DNA from: Podocnemis expansa
Lineage: Eukaryota > Chordata > Testudines > Podocnemididae
Direction of reading: 5' to 3'
Assembly (NCBI GenBank): GCA_007922195.1
Contig: ML681963.1
Coordinates: 56,301,672-56,365,671 of the forward strand
Length of the DNA: 64,000 nucleotides
Shown piece after piece: positions 34,076 through 45,837 of the stretch; positions within the stretch are counted from its first letter, which is position 1, and each line of letters starts with the position of its first letter. Both the position numbers and the translations under genes were made by a program. Under the pieces are notes generated by a model. The model saw only the letters and a list, made by a program, of their open reading frames with translations. It did not search any database and was not told where the DNA came from.

Positions 34076-36150
34076 TGTACATGACAGGTTTCAGCATTAC
34101 CCTCCACTTCAGCCCTGCAGTGTTCTGAATGGCTATTTTATTCTTCCTCTTTCATTTGTTTGCCCACCCTCCAGCCGGCCTGCAGTGCTGACTTGACCAG
34201 TTAATGGAATCTCACTGACTACCTGCACCCTCCTCTGCCTTTGACCACACTGTCCATTTCTGGAGCTGCAAGTGGAAGCTGCCCTTGGTCTAAGAGGGTT
34301 ATTGAGCTGGTCTCTTCTGGAAGCAGCTCTTTACAGAGTTTGCATTCCCCTGCTGCAGCCGAACGTGGAGCCCTGAAGCTGCTTTTTTCCCTATCTCATC
34401 CTCAAGGCTTGTGGTATTTAGCTGATTGTGCTACTGAAAGGTCAGTGTGGAAGCAACTTTTCTGTGATGACGGGTTCTCTCTCATCCTGCACGTCTGCAA
34501 TTAATGGACTCCAGGAGGACTGGATGAGCTGGTATTTTAGGTGTCCGTACAAACAGCAGCATCAGCACATCTGATTTCATCAGGGGAATTCACAAAGTGA
34601 AGGCTGAGTACCAAACCTGGGCTCGGTAGATATTTGGAGGGTTTCTGTCTCTCTCAGCATGCCAACCTATGCCTGCTTTGAAGAGAGCACTTCCTCCAAA
34701 TGAATCATTTATAGCTATGTAGAACAGGTAGATGATGGGCCACACAATGGATTTTGATTCAAAGGAAGCAGCTTGTCTTTGAGACTTTCCTCTACCCACC
34801 CCCTAATTTCAATAAGCAGCTTCTAATTATTAAAATGGCAGATACTCCCCCTCATACTGGGCTATTATCAGACCATAACATATCTATCAGTCCATAGAAT
34901 TAGCCACCATAATTGGACCCTTTTAACAAGGTACACAACACATTTTAAATTAAATTACATTCTGTAAATCAAGTTAACCTTTTCAACACTGCTCTAAGAA
35001 AATTAATTACTCATATCAGCACACACGACCTTTTCTCAGTGCTTGGGATTAGCTGCTATGTTTCTTTTATTTTTTGCTTCTTTCCCTTCTTCTTCTTCAT
35101 TTAAAAGCACCAAAGCCTGGAGTATTTCAAAGCTGAACGGTTCACTTCAGCTCTCAGTCATTGCTTAGAATAATTGCTGCATACTTTTAAAGTTTTACTC
35201 TTCTCATAAAATGATTGCACACAACGTTTTCTTCTCCCCCTTATCTTCTGGACCCTGAATTCCTATATTCTTGCCTAGATACAAGCTTTTGTAATTTTAT
35301 CAGGAGTCTCACAAAATTTGGTGTTTTTCACGCAGACCCAGGGCTTGGAGTCATGTCATTACTTGAGGAATTTAGTTTTCATTAAAAAAAAAAAAAAGAA
35401 AAAGGTAAGTTTCTAACCTTTGTGGTTGCAGAGAAAAGCTTAGGAAAGTGACCCACCTGCATGCTAAAGGCGCAGAAATCAGAAGAGAAAAGAGCACAAT
35501 ATTTATTGTTTTTACAAGATTGTTGGGTTGTTTTTTTTTAGCCAGTCTCATGAGTTTGAACTTTTTGGGTTGGCTTGGCAATACTGAGATAACTATATGG
35601 CCTTCACCACCTTGATGCCTGAAACAATGAAGACTGGACTTGGAGGCTTGAGAGAATGGGATTCCAGTTGAGGTTTTCAGTACAGCACTTCCCATCTGAT
35701 TGGAAACACTATGAGAACAAGCTGTTTCCACAGGAACCTTTCCCCTCTTTCCCATGTCCACTCAAGAATGGAAGCCAGTTGGGTGATGGATCCAGCTCTT
35801 TTATCCAACTCACTTTTCTTCTCTGCAATGGAAATGTAAGCACAGGTGAAACCAATGTCAAAGCAAATGGTGATGTTGCAAAGTCAGATGCAAGGCAAGG
35901 AGGACAATATCCTAGTCTCTCCCTGCTTCTGAGCCCTACTTGTTGTTTTCATGTAATTAAGTATGCAGATCTTTTGATGATGAGGTCATAATCTGGATGA
36001 TTCATATCTACAAATAACACACTCTCAGTTCTAATGGAAGGAATTAGAGCAGAAAAGGCTTTGCTGCTTTTTTTTTTTATGGGAGCTGAATAAATTTGGG
36101 TGAGTCCATAATGTCTGGGAGTTAGTAATTTTCTGTGAGTAGGATAGCTT
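34076..36150. other. No gene recognised
   Basis: Unclassified DNA, with a poly(A) run at about 35382-35403. Confidence 0.5.
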
Positions 36151-36238
36151 CATAGAATCATAGAATCATAGGGTTGCAAGGGACCCCACGAGGTCATCTA
36201 GTCCAACCCCCTGCCAAAAAAAAGCAGGACCACTCCCA

Positions 36239-39235
36239 TTAGATCATCCCAGTCAGTGTTTTGTCCAGCTGGGACTTGAACACCTCCAGAGATGGAGATT
36301 CCACCACCTCCCTAGGCAACTTATTCCAATGCTTCACCACTCGCCTAGTAAGGAAGTTTTTCCTAATATCCAGCCTGGACCGCCCCAGCTGTAACTTGAA
36401 GCCATTGCTTCTCGTTCTGCCCTCTGTTACTACCGAGAACAGTCGAGCTCCCTCCTCCTTGGAGCAACCCTTCAAGTAGTTGAAGGTTGCTATCAAATCC
36501 CCCCTCAGTCTTCTCTTCTGCAGGCTAAATAAGCCTAGTTCCTTCAGTCTTTCTTCATAGGGCTTGTGCTCCAGCCCTTTGATCATTTTGGTTGCCCTCC
36601 TCTGGACTCTCTCTAATTTGTCCATGTCCTTTTTGTAGTGGGGAGCCCAAAACTGGACACAGTATTCCAGATGTGGCCTCACTAGTGCAGAATAGAGGGG
36701 AATGATCACATCCCTCGATCTGCTGGTAACACTTCTTCTGATGCAGCCCAGTATGCCATTGGCCTTTTTGGCAGCAAGAGCACACTGCTGACTCATATCC
36801 AGCTTCCCATCCACCATGACTCCCAGGTCCTTTTCTCCAGTGCTGCTATTTAGCTGATCACTCCCCAGCCTGTAGCAGTACATGGGGTTTTTTCGTCCCA
36901 AGTGCAGGATTTTACACTTATCCTTGTTGAACCTCATGAGATTCCTCTTGGCCCACTGCTCCAGTTTGTCTAGGTCTCCCTGAATCCTGTCTCTGCCCTC
37001 TAGGGTGTCTACCGTTCCCCCCAGTTTGGTATCATCTGCAAACTTACTAAGTGTGCAATCTATCCCATCATCCAGATCATTAATGAAAACATTGAACAGA
37101 ACTGGCCCCAGGACCGACCCCTGGGGCACACCACTTGTTACTGCCTGCCAACTTGACATGGAGCCATTGATTCCTACACGCTGAAACCGTTGTTCTAGCC
37201 AGTTTTCTATCCACCTTACAGTCCATGCATCTAACCCATACTTCCTTAATTTGCCAATGAGAATGCTGTGGGAAACCGTATCAAAAGCCTTGCTAAAGTC
37301 AAGGTATATCACATCAACGGCTCTTCCCGCATCCACAAATCCAGTCATCTCATCATAGAAGGCGATGAGGTTGGTCAGGCATGATTTACCCTTGGTAAAT
37401 CCATGCTGACTGTTCCTGATTACTCTACATTCCTCCAAGTGTTTCAGGATGGATTCTTTGAGAAGCTGCTCCATGATTTTTCCAGGGATTGAGGTGAGGC
37501 TGACAGGTCTGTAATTCCCTGGATCCTCCTTTTTGCCTTTCTTGAAGATAGGTACTATATTTGCTTTTTTCCAGTCCTCTGGCACCTCCCCCGTTCGCCA
37601 CGAGTTTTCAAAGATAATGGCCAACGGTACTGCTATCTCATCAGCCAGCTCCCTCAGCACCCTCGGATGCAGTTCATCCGGCCCCATGGACTTGTGCACA
37701 TCTAGTTTCTTTAAGCAGTCCCTAACCTGACCTTCTGTTACCAAGGGCCTCTCTTCTTCTCCCCAGTCCCCCGTACCTAGTGTAGTGGGCTGGGAGCTGA
37801 CCTTGCTTGTGAAAACTGAACTAAAAAAAGCATTGAGCACTTCAGCTTTTTCCTCATCCTCTGTCACGAGGATGCCTGCCCCATTCAGTAAGGGACCTAC
37901 ACCATCCCTGATCCTCTTCTTGTTATTGATATACTTGTAGAACCCCTTCCTGTTATCCTTCACATCCCTTGCTAGTCGCAACTCCATTTGTCCTTTGGCC
38001 TTTCTGATTTTATCCCTGCAGTCCCAAGCAATGTCTTTATATGCCTCCTTAGTCATCTGTCCTAGCTTCCACTTCCTGTAAGCATCCTTTTTATGCTTCA
38101 GCTCAGTGCAGAGCTCTCTGTTAAGCCACAGTGGGCGCCTTCCACATTTGCTGTGCTTTCTCCTTATCGGAATTGTATCTTCCTGTGCCCTTAGCAGGGT
38201 TTCTTTAAAATGCACCCAACTCTCTTGGACACCTTTCCCCTTCAGATCAGCCTCCCAAGGGATTCTGCCCATCAGTTCCCTGAGGGAGACAAAATCTGCT
38301 TTTCTGAAGTCCAGGGTCTGTGTTTTGCTTCTTTCCTTCTTTCCTTTAATCATCAACTTGAACTCAATCATTTCATGGTCACTGCTACCCAGGCTGCCAT
38401 TGACCTCTACTTCCCTGATAAATTCTTCTCTATTTGTGAGCAGCAGATCGAGAGGCGCAAGGCCCCTCATCGGTTGCTCCAGCATTTGTACCAGGAAGTT
38501 GTCCTCAACACTCTCCAGAAACTTCCTGGATTGCCTGTGCACTGCTGTATTGGCCTTCCAGCAGATGTCGGGGTAATTGAAGTCCCCCATGAGAACCAGG
38601 GCCTGTGCTCTAGAAACTTCTGTCAGTTGTCCACAGAATGCCTCATCCACCTCCTCCTTCTGATCTGGTGGTCTGTAGCAGACACCTACCACAACATCCC
38701 CCTTGTTGCTCTCCCCTCTAAACTTAACCCACAGACTTTCAACTGGCTTGTTTCCACTTTCATAATGGAGCTCTGAGCAGTCATAGAGCTCCTTTACATA
38801 TAGTGCTACTCCTCCCCCTTTCCTTCCCTGCCTGTCCTTCCTGAACAGTTTATACCCATCTATTGCAGAGCTCCAGTCATGCAAACTATTCCACCACGTC
38901 TCTGTTATCCCAATCATGTCATAGTTCTTTGTCTGCGCCAGTACTACCAATTCCTCCTGCTTGTTTCCCAGGCTCCTTGCATTTGTGTATAGGCACCTAA
39001 GACACCCAGCTGATTGCCCTACTTTCCCATTTTGACATTCAATTCTATTGTATCTACCTCCCTGGATTTTCTTTTGGTGTTGACCTCCCCCACCTGCCTC
39101 AGGCATTAGGGCTTCATTAGAGCATCTAAGAAAGTTATTTGATTCCCCCCGCATGTTCCAATTATCCTCTCTTCTATCCCTGGAGTTACAGTCCCGGCAC
39201 CCCCCAAGTTCCATCCCATCCCCCTGGTCTCCCAC
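36239..39235 (-). CDS. CR1 ORF2: endonuclease-reverse transcriptase
   Basis: The 998-codon open frame encodes the CR1 replication protein, which nicks target DNA and reverse-transcribes the element RNA onto it. Residues 79-290 form an exonuclease-endonuclease-phosphatase type endonuclease: TETWW at 111-115, GDFNYPD at 217-223 and SDH at 285-287. Residues about 500-800 form the reverse transcriptase: NYRPVSL at 574-580, motif [10 protein letters not shown] at 644-652, motif [12 protein letters not shown] at 701-711 and motif C FADD at 732-735. The rest is thumb and C-terminal region. No stop or frameshift interrupts it. The frame opens with GTG at 39235; the first in-frame ATG is at 39214, giving 991 residues. 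Length fits CR1 ORF2. It could still be inactive through missense changes and because ORF1 is cut off. Confidence 0.93.
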   Translation of the reverse strand: MGDQGDGMELGGCRDCNSRDRREDNWNMRGESNNFLRCSNEALMPEAGGGGQHQKKIQGGRYNRIECQNGKVGQSAGCLRCLYTNARSLGNKQEELVVLAQTKNYDMIGITETWWNSLHDWSSAIDGYKLFRKDRQGRKGGGVALYVKELYDCSELHYESGNKPVESLWVKFRGESNKGDVVVGVCYRPPDQKEEVDEAFCGQLTEVSRAQALVLMGDFNYPDICWKANTAVHRQSRKFLESVEDNFLVQMLEQPMRGLAPLDLLLTNREEFIREVEVNGSLGSSDHEMIEFKLMIKGKKERSKTQTLDFRKADFVSLRELMGRIPWEADLKGKGVQESWVHFKETLLRAQEDTIPIRRKHSKCGRRPLWLNRELCTELKHKKDAYRKWKLGQMTKEAYKDIAWDCRDKIRKAKGQMELRLARDVKDNRKGFYKYINNKKRIRDGVGPLLNGAGILVTEDEEKAEVLNAFFSSVFTSKVSSQPTTLGTGDWGEEERPLVTEGQVRDCLKKLDVHKSMGPDELHPRVLRELADEIAVPLAIIFENSWRTGEVPEDWKKANIVPIFKKGKKEDPGNYRPVSLTSIPGKIMEQLLKESILKHLEECRVIRNSQHGFTKGKSCLTNLIAFYDEMTGFVDAGRAVDVIYLDFSKAFDTVSHSILIGKLRKYGLDAWTVRWIENWLEQRFQRVGINGSMSSWQAVTSGVPQGSVLGPVLFNVFINDLDDGIDCTLSKFADDTKLGGTVDTLEGRDRIQGDLDKLEQWAKRNLMRFNKDKCKILHLGRKNPMYCYRLGSDQLNSSTGEKDLGVMVDGKLDMSQQCALAAKKANGILGCIRRSVTSRSRDVIIPLYSALVRPHLEYCVQFWAPHYKKDMDKLERVQRRATKMIKGLEHKPYEERLKELGLFSLQKRRLRGDLIATFNYLKGCSKEEGARLFSVVTEGRTRSNGFKLQLGRSRLDIRKNFLTRRVVKHWNKLPREVVESPSLEVFKSQLDKTLTGMI

Positions 39236-39279
39236 ATAGTCACTTACCTGTGGGCTTTGGTCTCCTTCCCCCGTCAGAC

Positions 39280-39478
39280 CTAGTTTAAAGCCCTCCTCAC
39301 TAGGTCAGCCAGTCTGCGTCCAAATACGCTCTTCCCCTTCCTCGAAAGATGGAGTCCATCTCTGCCTAGCAGTCCTTCTTCCTGAAACAGCAACCCATCA
39401 TGTGCTAGGGCTGCATGTACACAGAAAGAAGTCACCCAACAATTAACCCTTTCTTGAGCGTCTGCTTTTGCAACAGCT
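39280..39478 (-). pseudogene. CR1 ORF1 C-terminus (SGNH-like), truncated
   Basis: On the minus strand the frame ending in TAG at 39280-39282 reads AHDGLLFQEEGLLGRDGLHL then [20 protein letters not shown]. The DGLHLS block is the Asp-x-x-His part of the SGNH-hydrolase (esterase) domain found in CR1 ORF1 proteins. Everything upstream of about residue 65 from the end is missing because the copy is 5'-truncated. ORF2 begins about 45 bases downstream in another frame, and its open frame reaches back across this stop, which would suit reinitiation. Confidence 0.8.
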
Positions 39479-39650
39479 ATGAATTAATAATAACATTTGA
39501 GGGAGATCAAAAGCTGCCATCTCATTCTGGGTTTGTTTAGCAACACAAAACAGAGCAACAACAATGAATGATCAGAGTAGATCATGAGAAAAATACTTGC
39601 AATGTTTTCCTGGTGTGATTGAGCAGGCAAAATTCCCAGCTGGTATCATA
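39479..39650. other. Short unclassified spacer
   Basis: Lies between the CR1 5' truncation point and the Harbinger element; nothing recognised. Confidence 0.5.
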
Positions 39651-41117
39651 GGTTATGCACAGGACTTGCTAGTTTGGCTTAGGAGGGGGCACAATGTGAA
39701 ATGTGGCAACATGCTCCCTAAGAAGGGCCATTTCCCCAAGTCAGTCCCATAAATACAGGAAGGGACTTCCGCCCTCTGCCCATGCTGGCTGGAAAGAGGC
39801 AGAGGGAGGAGGTCATGGACTGAGCTCAGTTCCCACTGTTTGCCAGAGAGGTACCCAGCACCTGCACTACCCTGTGAAGTGTCCTTCTTGCCTGGAACAT
39901 GCTCTTCATGAACCCACACAGTACGGTGGCAGACACCAGCACCACCACCATGCTGGCCCTGCTTGCTGCTGCAGTCACCATGCTGTCCTCCATGCCCTGT
40001 TGCTTCTGGGCATGCAAAACCAGCAGCAACTGGTGGGAACGCATAGTCCTTGCCACCTGGGACAATGAACAGTGGCTGCAGAACTTCAGAATGAGCAAAC
40101 AGACCTTGCTAGAGCTGCTCCGATAGCTCACCCTGGTCCTGTAGCACACGGATACCCGACTCAAACCTGCCCTCCTTATGGAGAAGAGAGTGGCCATCGT
40201 TGTCTGGAAGACGGCCATCCCAGAGTCCTATCACTATGTCGCCCACCACTTTGGCATTGGGAAGGCCACTGTGGGGACTGCCTTCCTACAGGTCAGCAGG
40301 GCCATCAACTGGGCCCTGATAGCCCACCTCATAATCTAGGCAACCTGCAGGACACCCTCAATGGCCTCAATGCACTCGACTCCCCCAGCTGTGTGGGCCT
40401 CTTGGATGCCACACACATCCCCATCTGAGCCCCCAAACACCAGGCCATGGAGTACCCTGCAGGCCCTTGTGGACCACCAAGGGGTCTTCAATAACATCTA
40501 CGTCAGCTGGCTGGGGAGGGCACATGATACCCAGATACTCAGGAGCTCTGCCCTGTACAGGTGCATGGAGGCAGGCACCTTCTTCCCCACACACAAATCT
40601 CCATCGGGGATGTGCAGGTGCCTGTCCTCATCATCGGAGATGCTACCCCTTGTTCCTATGGCTCATGAAGCTGTATATGAGCCATCTGGATGCCAGCAGG
40701 GAGCTCTTCAGTGGGAGGCTCAACAGGTGCAGCCAGGTTGTGGAGCATGACTTTGGATGGCTCAAAGCCCACTGGAGGTCTCTCTTGACACGTGTCCGCC
40801 TTGCCAAGTACACCATCCCCAAGGTTGTCAGCCCCTGCGTCACCCTTCAAAACCTGTGTGAACTGCAGGAGGAGAGGGTCCCCCTGGTCTGGGAGGCCGA
40901 AGCAGAACACCTCGGTGGGCACTTTGGGCAGCCTGAGGCCATGCCCCAGGTAGAGTGAGGCCAGTGGCAAGCACTCAGTATTCGGGAGGTGCTGAAGGAC
41001 CTGTTCTGCAGCGAGGAACATTGCAGGCTGGGCTTCCACCAGGCACCTCCCCCACCCCGCCCATTCTAATTAAGCCTGATTAATTCAAACTAAATTCCCA
41101 GTGTAGACATATCCATA
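39648..41117 (+). mobile_element. Decayed PIF/Harbinger transposon
   Basis: The likely element spans 39651-41114 with ATA on both sides. The right end reads GTGTAGACATATCC, whose reverse, GGATATGTCTACAC, matches the MITE ends. The left end, GGTTATGCAC, keeps only about 10 bases, and the next sequence (GGACTTGCTAGTTTG) is interior, so the left inverted repeat was largely lost by deletion. It carries the transposase pseudogene at 39899-40958. Confidence 0.78.
39899..40958 (+). pseudogene. Harbinger (HARBI1-like) DDE transposase, broken
   Basis: Pieces in three frames read in order as a PIF/Harbinger transposase. The N-terminal part has WLQNFRMSKQTLLELLR, then MEKRVAIVVWKTAIPES and HHFGIGKATVGTAFLQVSRA (helix-turn-helix-like). 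The nuclease part has LLDATHIPI with Asp codon 40405-40407, VDHQGVFNNIYVSWLGRAHD, VPVLIIGDATP with Asp codon 40639-40641, and VVEHDFGWLKAHWRSLLTR with Glu codon 40743-40745. All three DDE residues are kept, but stops at about 40124, 40142, 40317 and 40426 and at least four frame changes kill it. The enzyme cuts at the element ends and makes 3-bp duplications. HARBI1 itself is a domesticated relative, but decay and transposon context rule it out here. Confidence 0.88.
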
Positions 41118-42095
41118 AGGACTGAGTCCTTGATTATTTGTATATTCTGAAGAAGAGCACATATTTCAGAGTCAGGAGTGAATACATTCAGCTCTGTGCT
41201 GTCTCTTTCAGGCAGGGTTATTTTTTAGAAATTTTTTTCCACTGGAAGACTTCAACCTTTCATGAAAAAAAATCCAAAAGATTTTTTGAAGACTGCTGAT
41301 AACAGTCTTCTGTTTTCTGACCCCTCTTCTCCAAAATGCTGACAATTTCTGCAAAAACTTTTTTTTTGTCAGAAATCCAGTTTACTTTCAAAAAAAGGTT
41401 TAATCTACTCTGTTATGCTTTTACTCCTTTTTGGCTCTGCAGAAGGGACTTCAGGTGAGTACAACTGTAATTTACATCTACTCCTCATCAGCTTACACTA
41501 CCCACTCTATCACTATATCAATGGGACCAACAACATCCATGAAAAACATTTATGGATTTGCAGTGAAGTGGAACATCATCCAGTCTTAATTTGCAACATC
41601 TTTCAATGTAATTTTCCTCTCACAAAATGTTCTCTCTGTAATTGTAGTTTTGCCCTCTCTGCTCTCCACCATTCATTCTGCAGATGTTATATTTTAATTC
41701 CAAAGTGCTGCAAAAGTCCAAATGGTTAGAAGTCATAGCAGGAGATGTCAGGGTAACAAGGTACTAGTTGAGCCCAGGTCCTTTAAAGCTGCTGATTCTG
41801 GGGATGTAGTTTGGAGAGGGATGGATGGGTGCTTTAGGGGCACACGTGACTGAGAGCGACTATGTGACCTTCAGGAAGCAAGATAAAAGGCTTCCCTCTC
41901 TGTGGCAAGGGCCAGCAGAGGAGAGATGTGCAGGCACAGGAGGCTGGTGGTGGTGGTGGCATGGACTGAGTCCCAAGAGAGATAGGAGGTGCTCAGTTTG
42001 GTGTTGGGGTGGGGTCTGACTGGACCACTGACACAGGGGAGCTGAGAAGCCCTAGTTCAGAGGTATGGAGAACCCAGGGAAGGGCAAAGAGCTGT
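41118..42095. other. No gene recognised
   Basis: Unclassified DNA. Open frames of up to 104 codons lack recognised features. Confidence 0.45.
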
Positions 42096-42167
42096 TTATC
42101 TTTGGAAAAACAAACAAGGACTCTTGTGGCACTTTTAAAGACTAACAAATTTATTTATTTTTTGGAA
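42096..42167 (-). mobile_element. PLE end, short solo insertion
   Basis: AACAAGGACTCTTGTGGCAC through ACTAACAAATTTATTT is the reverse PLE tip only. The flanks TATCTTTGGAA and TATTTTTTGGAA suggest a target duplication of about 11 bp. Confidence 0.7.
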
Positions 42168-42602
42168 CTTATCTTCAGGAGACCCCAGGGAAGGAACTTA
42201 ATGTACTGAAAGTCAATGTTGTGCTTGGCTGTTTATTGAGCTGGGCCAGCAAGGGGAGAGAAATTTCCTCCCCATGCCCTGATGCTGGAATGGGGTAAGT
42301 TATTCTGATTACAGTTAGTCATTTATGTATTAAGGAGGGTGTCTGAGTACCTGATTTTTCACCAAAGCATGTGCATGAGCATTCTGCTTGTAGCCCCTTG
42401 CAGCTTCATTATGCTAGGCACTGTCTGTCCATTAATTAACATGTGTCTAGCCAGGGCCTACCAAACAAGCGCTCAGTCTCATAGACCAAGTCAGACATAG
42501 GTTAGGGCATCTGTGACAAAGCTGGGAATGGCATGCAGATGTCCTGAAAACAAGACTAGCCTTCCCCAGGCTGGAAGTTGGAGATGGGTGAGCAAAACTG
42601 AG
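42168..42602. other. No gene recognised
   Basis: Unclassified DNA. Confidence 0.5.
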
Positions 42603-42948
42603 ATCTAGTGCAGTGGCTCCCAACTTTTTTGAGTATGACAACCCCTTTTTAACATCGAAAATTTTGTGAACCCCCAAATGATAAGAGTTGTTATTGGGGA
42701 CTCACTGCAGGCAATGGTGCTGCAGAAGGGCAGTAAAGGACCCGGTCCCTGCCTGCTCCCAAGGGGTGAGGACATATCCAGGGTGTGGCTACTCACAGCA
42801 GGAAATACAATTCATTTAGACGAGCCCTCTCCAACATGGATCACTGGCTGGCAGCGGCTGGTGCCGGATGTATTCATGGACCCGTTGCAATAACTCTGCG
42901 GACCTCCTGGGATCCCCGAACCACAGCTTGGGAACAACTGAGCTAACG
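42603..42948. mobile_element. hAT element (Charlie-like)
   Basis: The element (42611-42940) starts CAGTGGCTCCCAACTTTT and ends CAGCTTGGGAACAACTG, inverted repeats. Flanks ATCTAGTG and AGCTAACG match at 5 of 8. Non-coding. Confidence 0.7.
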
Positions 42949-43783
42949 TCATTGGAAAAAGAGGTGTTCTAGGTAACACAGGTATTTTGGTTAGCAGTCA
43001 CTGACCTTGAACAATCCTCCTAGATGCCCCATCTCTGTAAATCTATGGACTAACACTGCGTAGGAATGCCCCTGCCCTATCTCTGCTCTTTCTTCTTCTC
43101 TTACTTTTGTTACTGAAGCTAGCTGCCCTCTGGTTTGTATGCAAAGTCGTTGCCCATATTTGCATATACAGCGAGGCTCTGAAGAAAGAGAGTGAGGCAG
43201 GCACATCTGAGGAGGCTGCAAACTGGTATTCACCAAAATGTCTTTTCCTGACTGTTTTATCCTTGGCTTGAAACAACGGCTGTGTACTACCAGCACTTTA
43301 TTGTGGGCTCTGAATATCTGTTGCAATTAAATTAAAACTCTTATCATAACTGTCTCTTTGCAATCTTATTGTTCTTTATAGGATGATATTATATTTCAAA
43401 GCTGAGAAGGGGAGAAAAAAACACTTTCCTGTCTGATTGAAAAACAGTTTATTTTAACCACTTCCTCCCCACCATTCCTCAGCCCTACAGGAAAACCACT
43501 TCTCCCAGTAGCTAACTTTCTTCCCTATAAATGCTGGTGCTAAGTTGTAGCAACAGTTTGACAGATTGTGTTTTCCTCCTATCAACATATTCATCCCTGC
43601 TTTAATCCTAAACTAATGTCCACCACCCAAAATAACTGCCAGGCACAAAAGAAAGGGAAAGGATCTTTGAGCATAAATTAAACTTGGCAGCACATAACAG
43701 ACAGGAGCAGCTAGGAAGAATAGAGCTGCACTGCCATAAATGGGAGAGGTGATCAGAAAAGCACAGCCTGCAGAAGCCTACCC
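42949..43783. other. No gene recognised
   Basis: Unclassified DNA. Confidence 0.5.
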
Positions 43784-44305
43784 AAGGGGAATGTCTATAC
43801 TTACAATTTAGTTCAAATTAATGAGGATTAATTTGAACTAAATTAGTGCATGGCTACACTGGCTTCTTTACTTCAAACTAAAGAATTCCTTAGTTCACAG
43901 TAATGAATGCTTACTTCAAAGTTATAAACCTTGCTTAACTTCAGAGTAATGGTTAATTCAGACTTAGTAGTTCAAATTAACCCATTGAAGCAGTGTTAAT
44001 TTGAACTCACCGTTAGTTTGAATTAACATGGTTGGACCTTCTTCGTCTCAGGGTGCCTTTCTCCTTCTATGTATTGGGTGGAGGCCTGGCCCTTCTCGGG
44101 GGCCACATTGCCATACTTCCCATGGGGCCTCCTTCCTAAATTGAACTAGCAAGTCCTGCCCATGGACATGCTAGTTTGATTTGGGTTTTGAGTGGGGCCA
44201 TGTTAGTTCCAATTAATTTAGTTCGAATTAACCATTATTAGTTCAATTTAATTAATTTGAGCTAAGTTAATTTGAACTAACTTCTTAAGTGTAGACATAG
44301 CTAAG
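43784..44305. mobile_element. Foldback MITE (AGTTCGAATTAA family), TSD AAG
   Basis: The element (43787-44302) begins GGGAATGTCTATACTTAC and ends TTAAGTGTAGACATAGCT; AAG flanks both sides. The arms contain TTAGTTCAAATTAA-type words. The middle (44095-44185) has CCACATTGCCATACTTCC and ACTAGCAAGTCCTGCCC, which are also found in the chimeric MITE and, in reverse, in the Harbinger copy. Confidence 0.85.
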
Positions 44306-44483
44306 GAGACAATCTCTGCCAGTGGAAGGTTCTTTAATTCAGCAGGCAGTGGTGTAACAAGATCCTGTGACTATAAGTGGAAAGTAGCAAAGCTCAGACT
44401 TAAAATAAGTCACAAATTATTGACAGTGAGAGTGATTAACCATCGGAACAGCTTCCCTAGAGATGTATTAAATTTTCCATCAC

Positions 44484-45117
44484 TTGGGCTGTGTTCTCAC
44501 ACAGCCAGTTATTTCGATATGGTTGTTTCGCAACAACCGTATATCGAAATAACCCTTATTTCGAAACAAGTTATTTCGAATTAACAAAATGTTAATTCGA
44601 AATAAGGAAAAAACCGGGAATCGAANNNNNNNNNNNNNNNNNNNNNNNNNNNNNNNNNNNNNNNNNNNNNNNNNNNNNNNNNNNNNNNNNNNNNNNNNNN
44701 NNNNNNNNNNNNNNNNNNNNNNNNNNNNNNNNNNNNNNNNNNNNNNNNNNNNNNNNNNNNNNNNNNNNNNNNNNNNNNNNNNNNNNNNNNNNNNNNNNNN
44801 NNNNNNNNNNNNNNNNNNNNNNNNNNNNNNNNNNNNNNNNNNNNNNNNNNNNNNNNNNNNNNNNNNNNNNNNNNNNNNNNNNNNNNNNNNNNNNNNNNNN
44901 NNNNNNNNNNNNNNNNNNNNNNNNNNNNNNNNNNNNNNNNNNNNNNNNNNNNNNNNNNNNNNNNNNNNNNNNNNNNNNNNNNNNNNNNNNNNNNNNNNNN
45001 NNNNNNNNNNNNNNNNNNNNNNNNNGAAACAACTGTGCGTCGTGTGAACAGCTGAAACCTTATTTCGAAACAACCTCTGTTGTTTCGAAATAAGGAGGCT
45101 GTGTGAACACAGCCTTG
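44484..45117. mobile_element. Foldback MITE with assembly gap, TSD TTG
   Basis: The element (44487-45114) starts GGCTGTGTTCTCACACAGCC and ends GTGTGAACACAGCC, with TTG on both sides. The arms use TTATTTCGAAATAA and GTTTCGAAAC words. A gap of 400 N lies in the middle (44626-45025), so true length is unknown. Confidence 0.85.
44626..45025. other. Assembly gap (400 N)
   Basis: Exactly 400 N; any open frame across it is an artefact. The position at the centre of a palindrome suggests a failure to read through a hairpin. Confidence 0.99.
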
Positions 45118-45299
45118 GAGACCTTACTTTCAAGTTTGAATACCAAAAGATACTCTCTAGTTCAACCATAAGCTGCCTTTAACAATTTTCTGGTGCTCCT
45201 TGGTACATTGCCAAAATGTCAGGCAGAAGATGGTATAATAGAATACAGGAATGAAGTAGTTTTAATTGAGACAGCTAGCTTGTGGGCAATACCCAGCGA

Positions 45300-45480
45300 A
45301 TGTTTTGTTCAGTGGTTAGGGCCTCAGCCTAGTATGTGGGGACCCAGGTTCAATTCCCTGCTTTGACATACATTTCCTGTGTGGCCTTGGGCAAGTCACT
45401 CAGTCTTTCTGTGACTGGTTCCCCACCTGTTGAGTGGGGTGCTTGCCCTACCACAGAGGGTGCTGTGAGGCTAAATCAGT
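45300..45480 (+). repeat. MIR-like SINE
   Basis: AGTGGTTAGGGCCTCAGCCT, GGGGACCCAGGTTCAATTCC (B-box-like) and TGTGGCCTTGGGCAAGTCAC are in MIR order on the plus strand. One of the better preserved copies. Confidence 0.8.
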
Positions 45481-45837
45481 TAAACATGGTGAGGTTCTCC
45501 GGCTCTATGGTGATGACGGCCAGGTAAGTGCCCAGGATGGAGGGGCGAGAAGCCACTCTTTGTCACTCAAAGCAAGACCTGCTGTAGTGCAGCCTGATAC
45601 TGCCTGGTGACAGCAGCCATCTGTATTAAAATCCTGCCATGAAGTGGCTTTTGCTGTGGCTGTTCCACTCCCTATACGTCAATTAATTCCCCACTCCTGG
45701 AATAGAATTGGAGCTTGGGTTTTGCAGACAGCTGTGGGTGTGGCTGAAACAAGCCAAGAATATCTTCTGTGGCAAGGATAGCAGAGAGCTCTCCAACTAC
45801 TAGGCCTCAGGAACTATGTGATGCCAATGAGTAGACT

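Larger units (their letters stand above)
36151..39478 (-). mobile_element. CR1 LINE with intact ORF2
   Basis: This minus-strand CR1 starts, 5'-truncated, at about 39478 inside ORF1 and ends at about 36151 in CR1 octamers (CATAGAATCATAGAATCAT on the plus strand). It contains the end of ORF1, a full ORF2 without stops, and a 3' UTR of about 85 bases. No poly(A) tail, as expected for CR1. The low level of decay compared with 1-1196 argues for a young copy. Confidence 0.95.

Noticed and set aside
39899..40958. Domesticated HARBI1 host gene
   Set aside because: Many stops and frameshifts, plus transposon ends and flanking ATA, show a dead transposon copy.
44480..45169. Open frame across the assembly gap
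   Set aside because: Most of it is N, and the rest is MITE palindrome.
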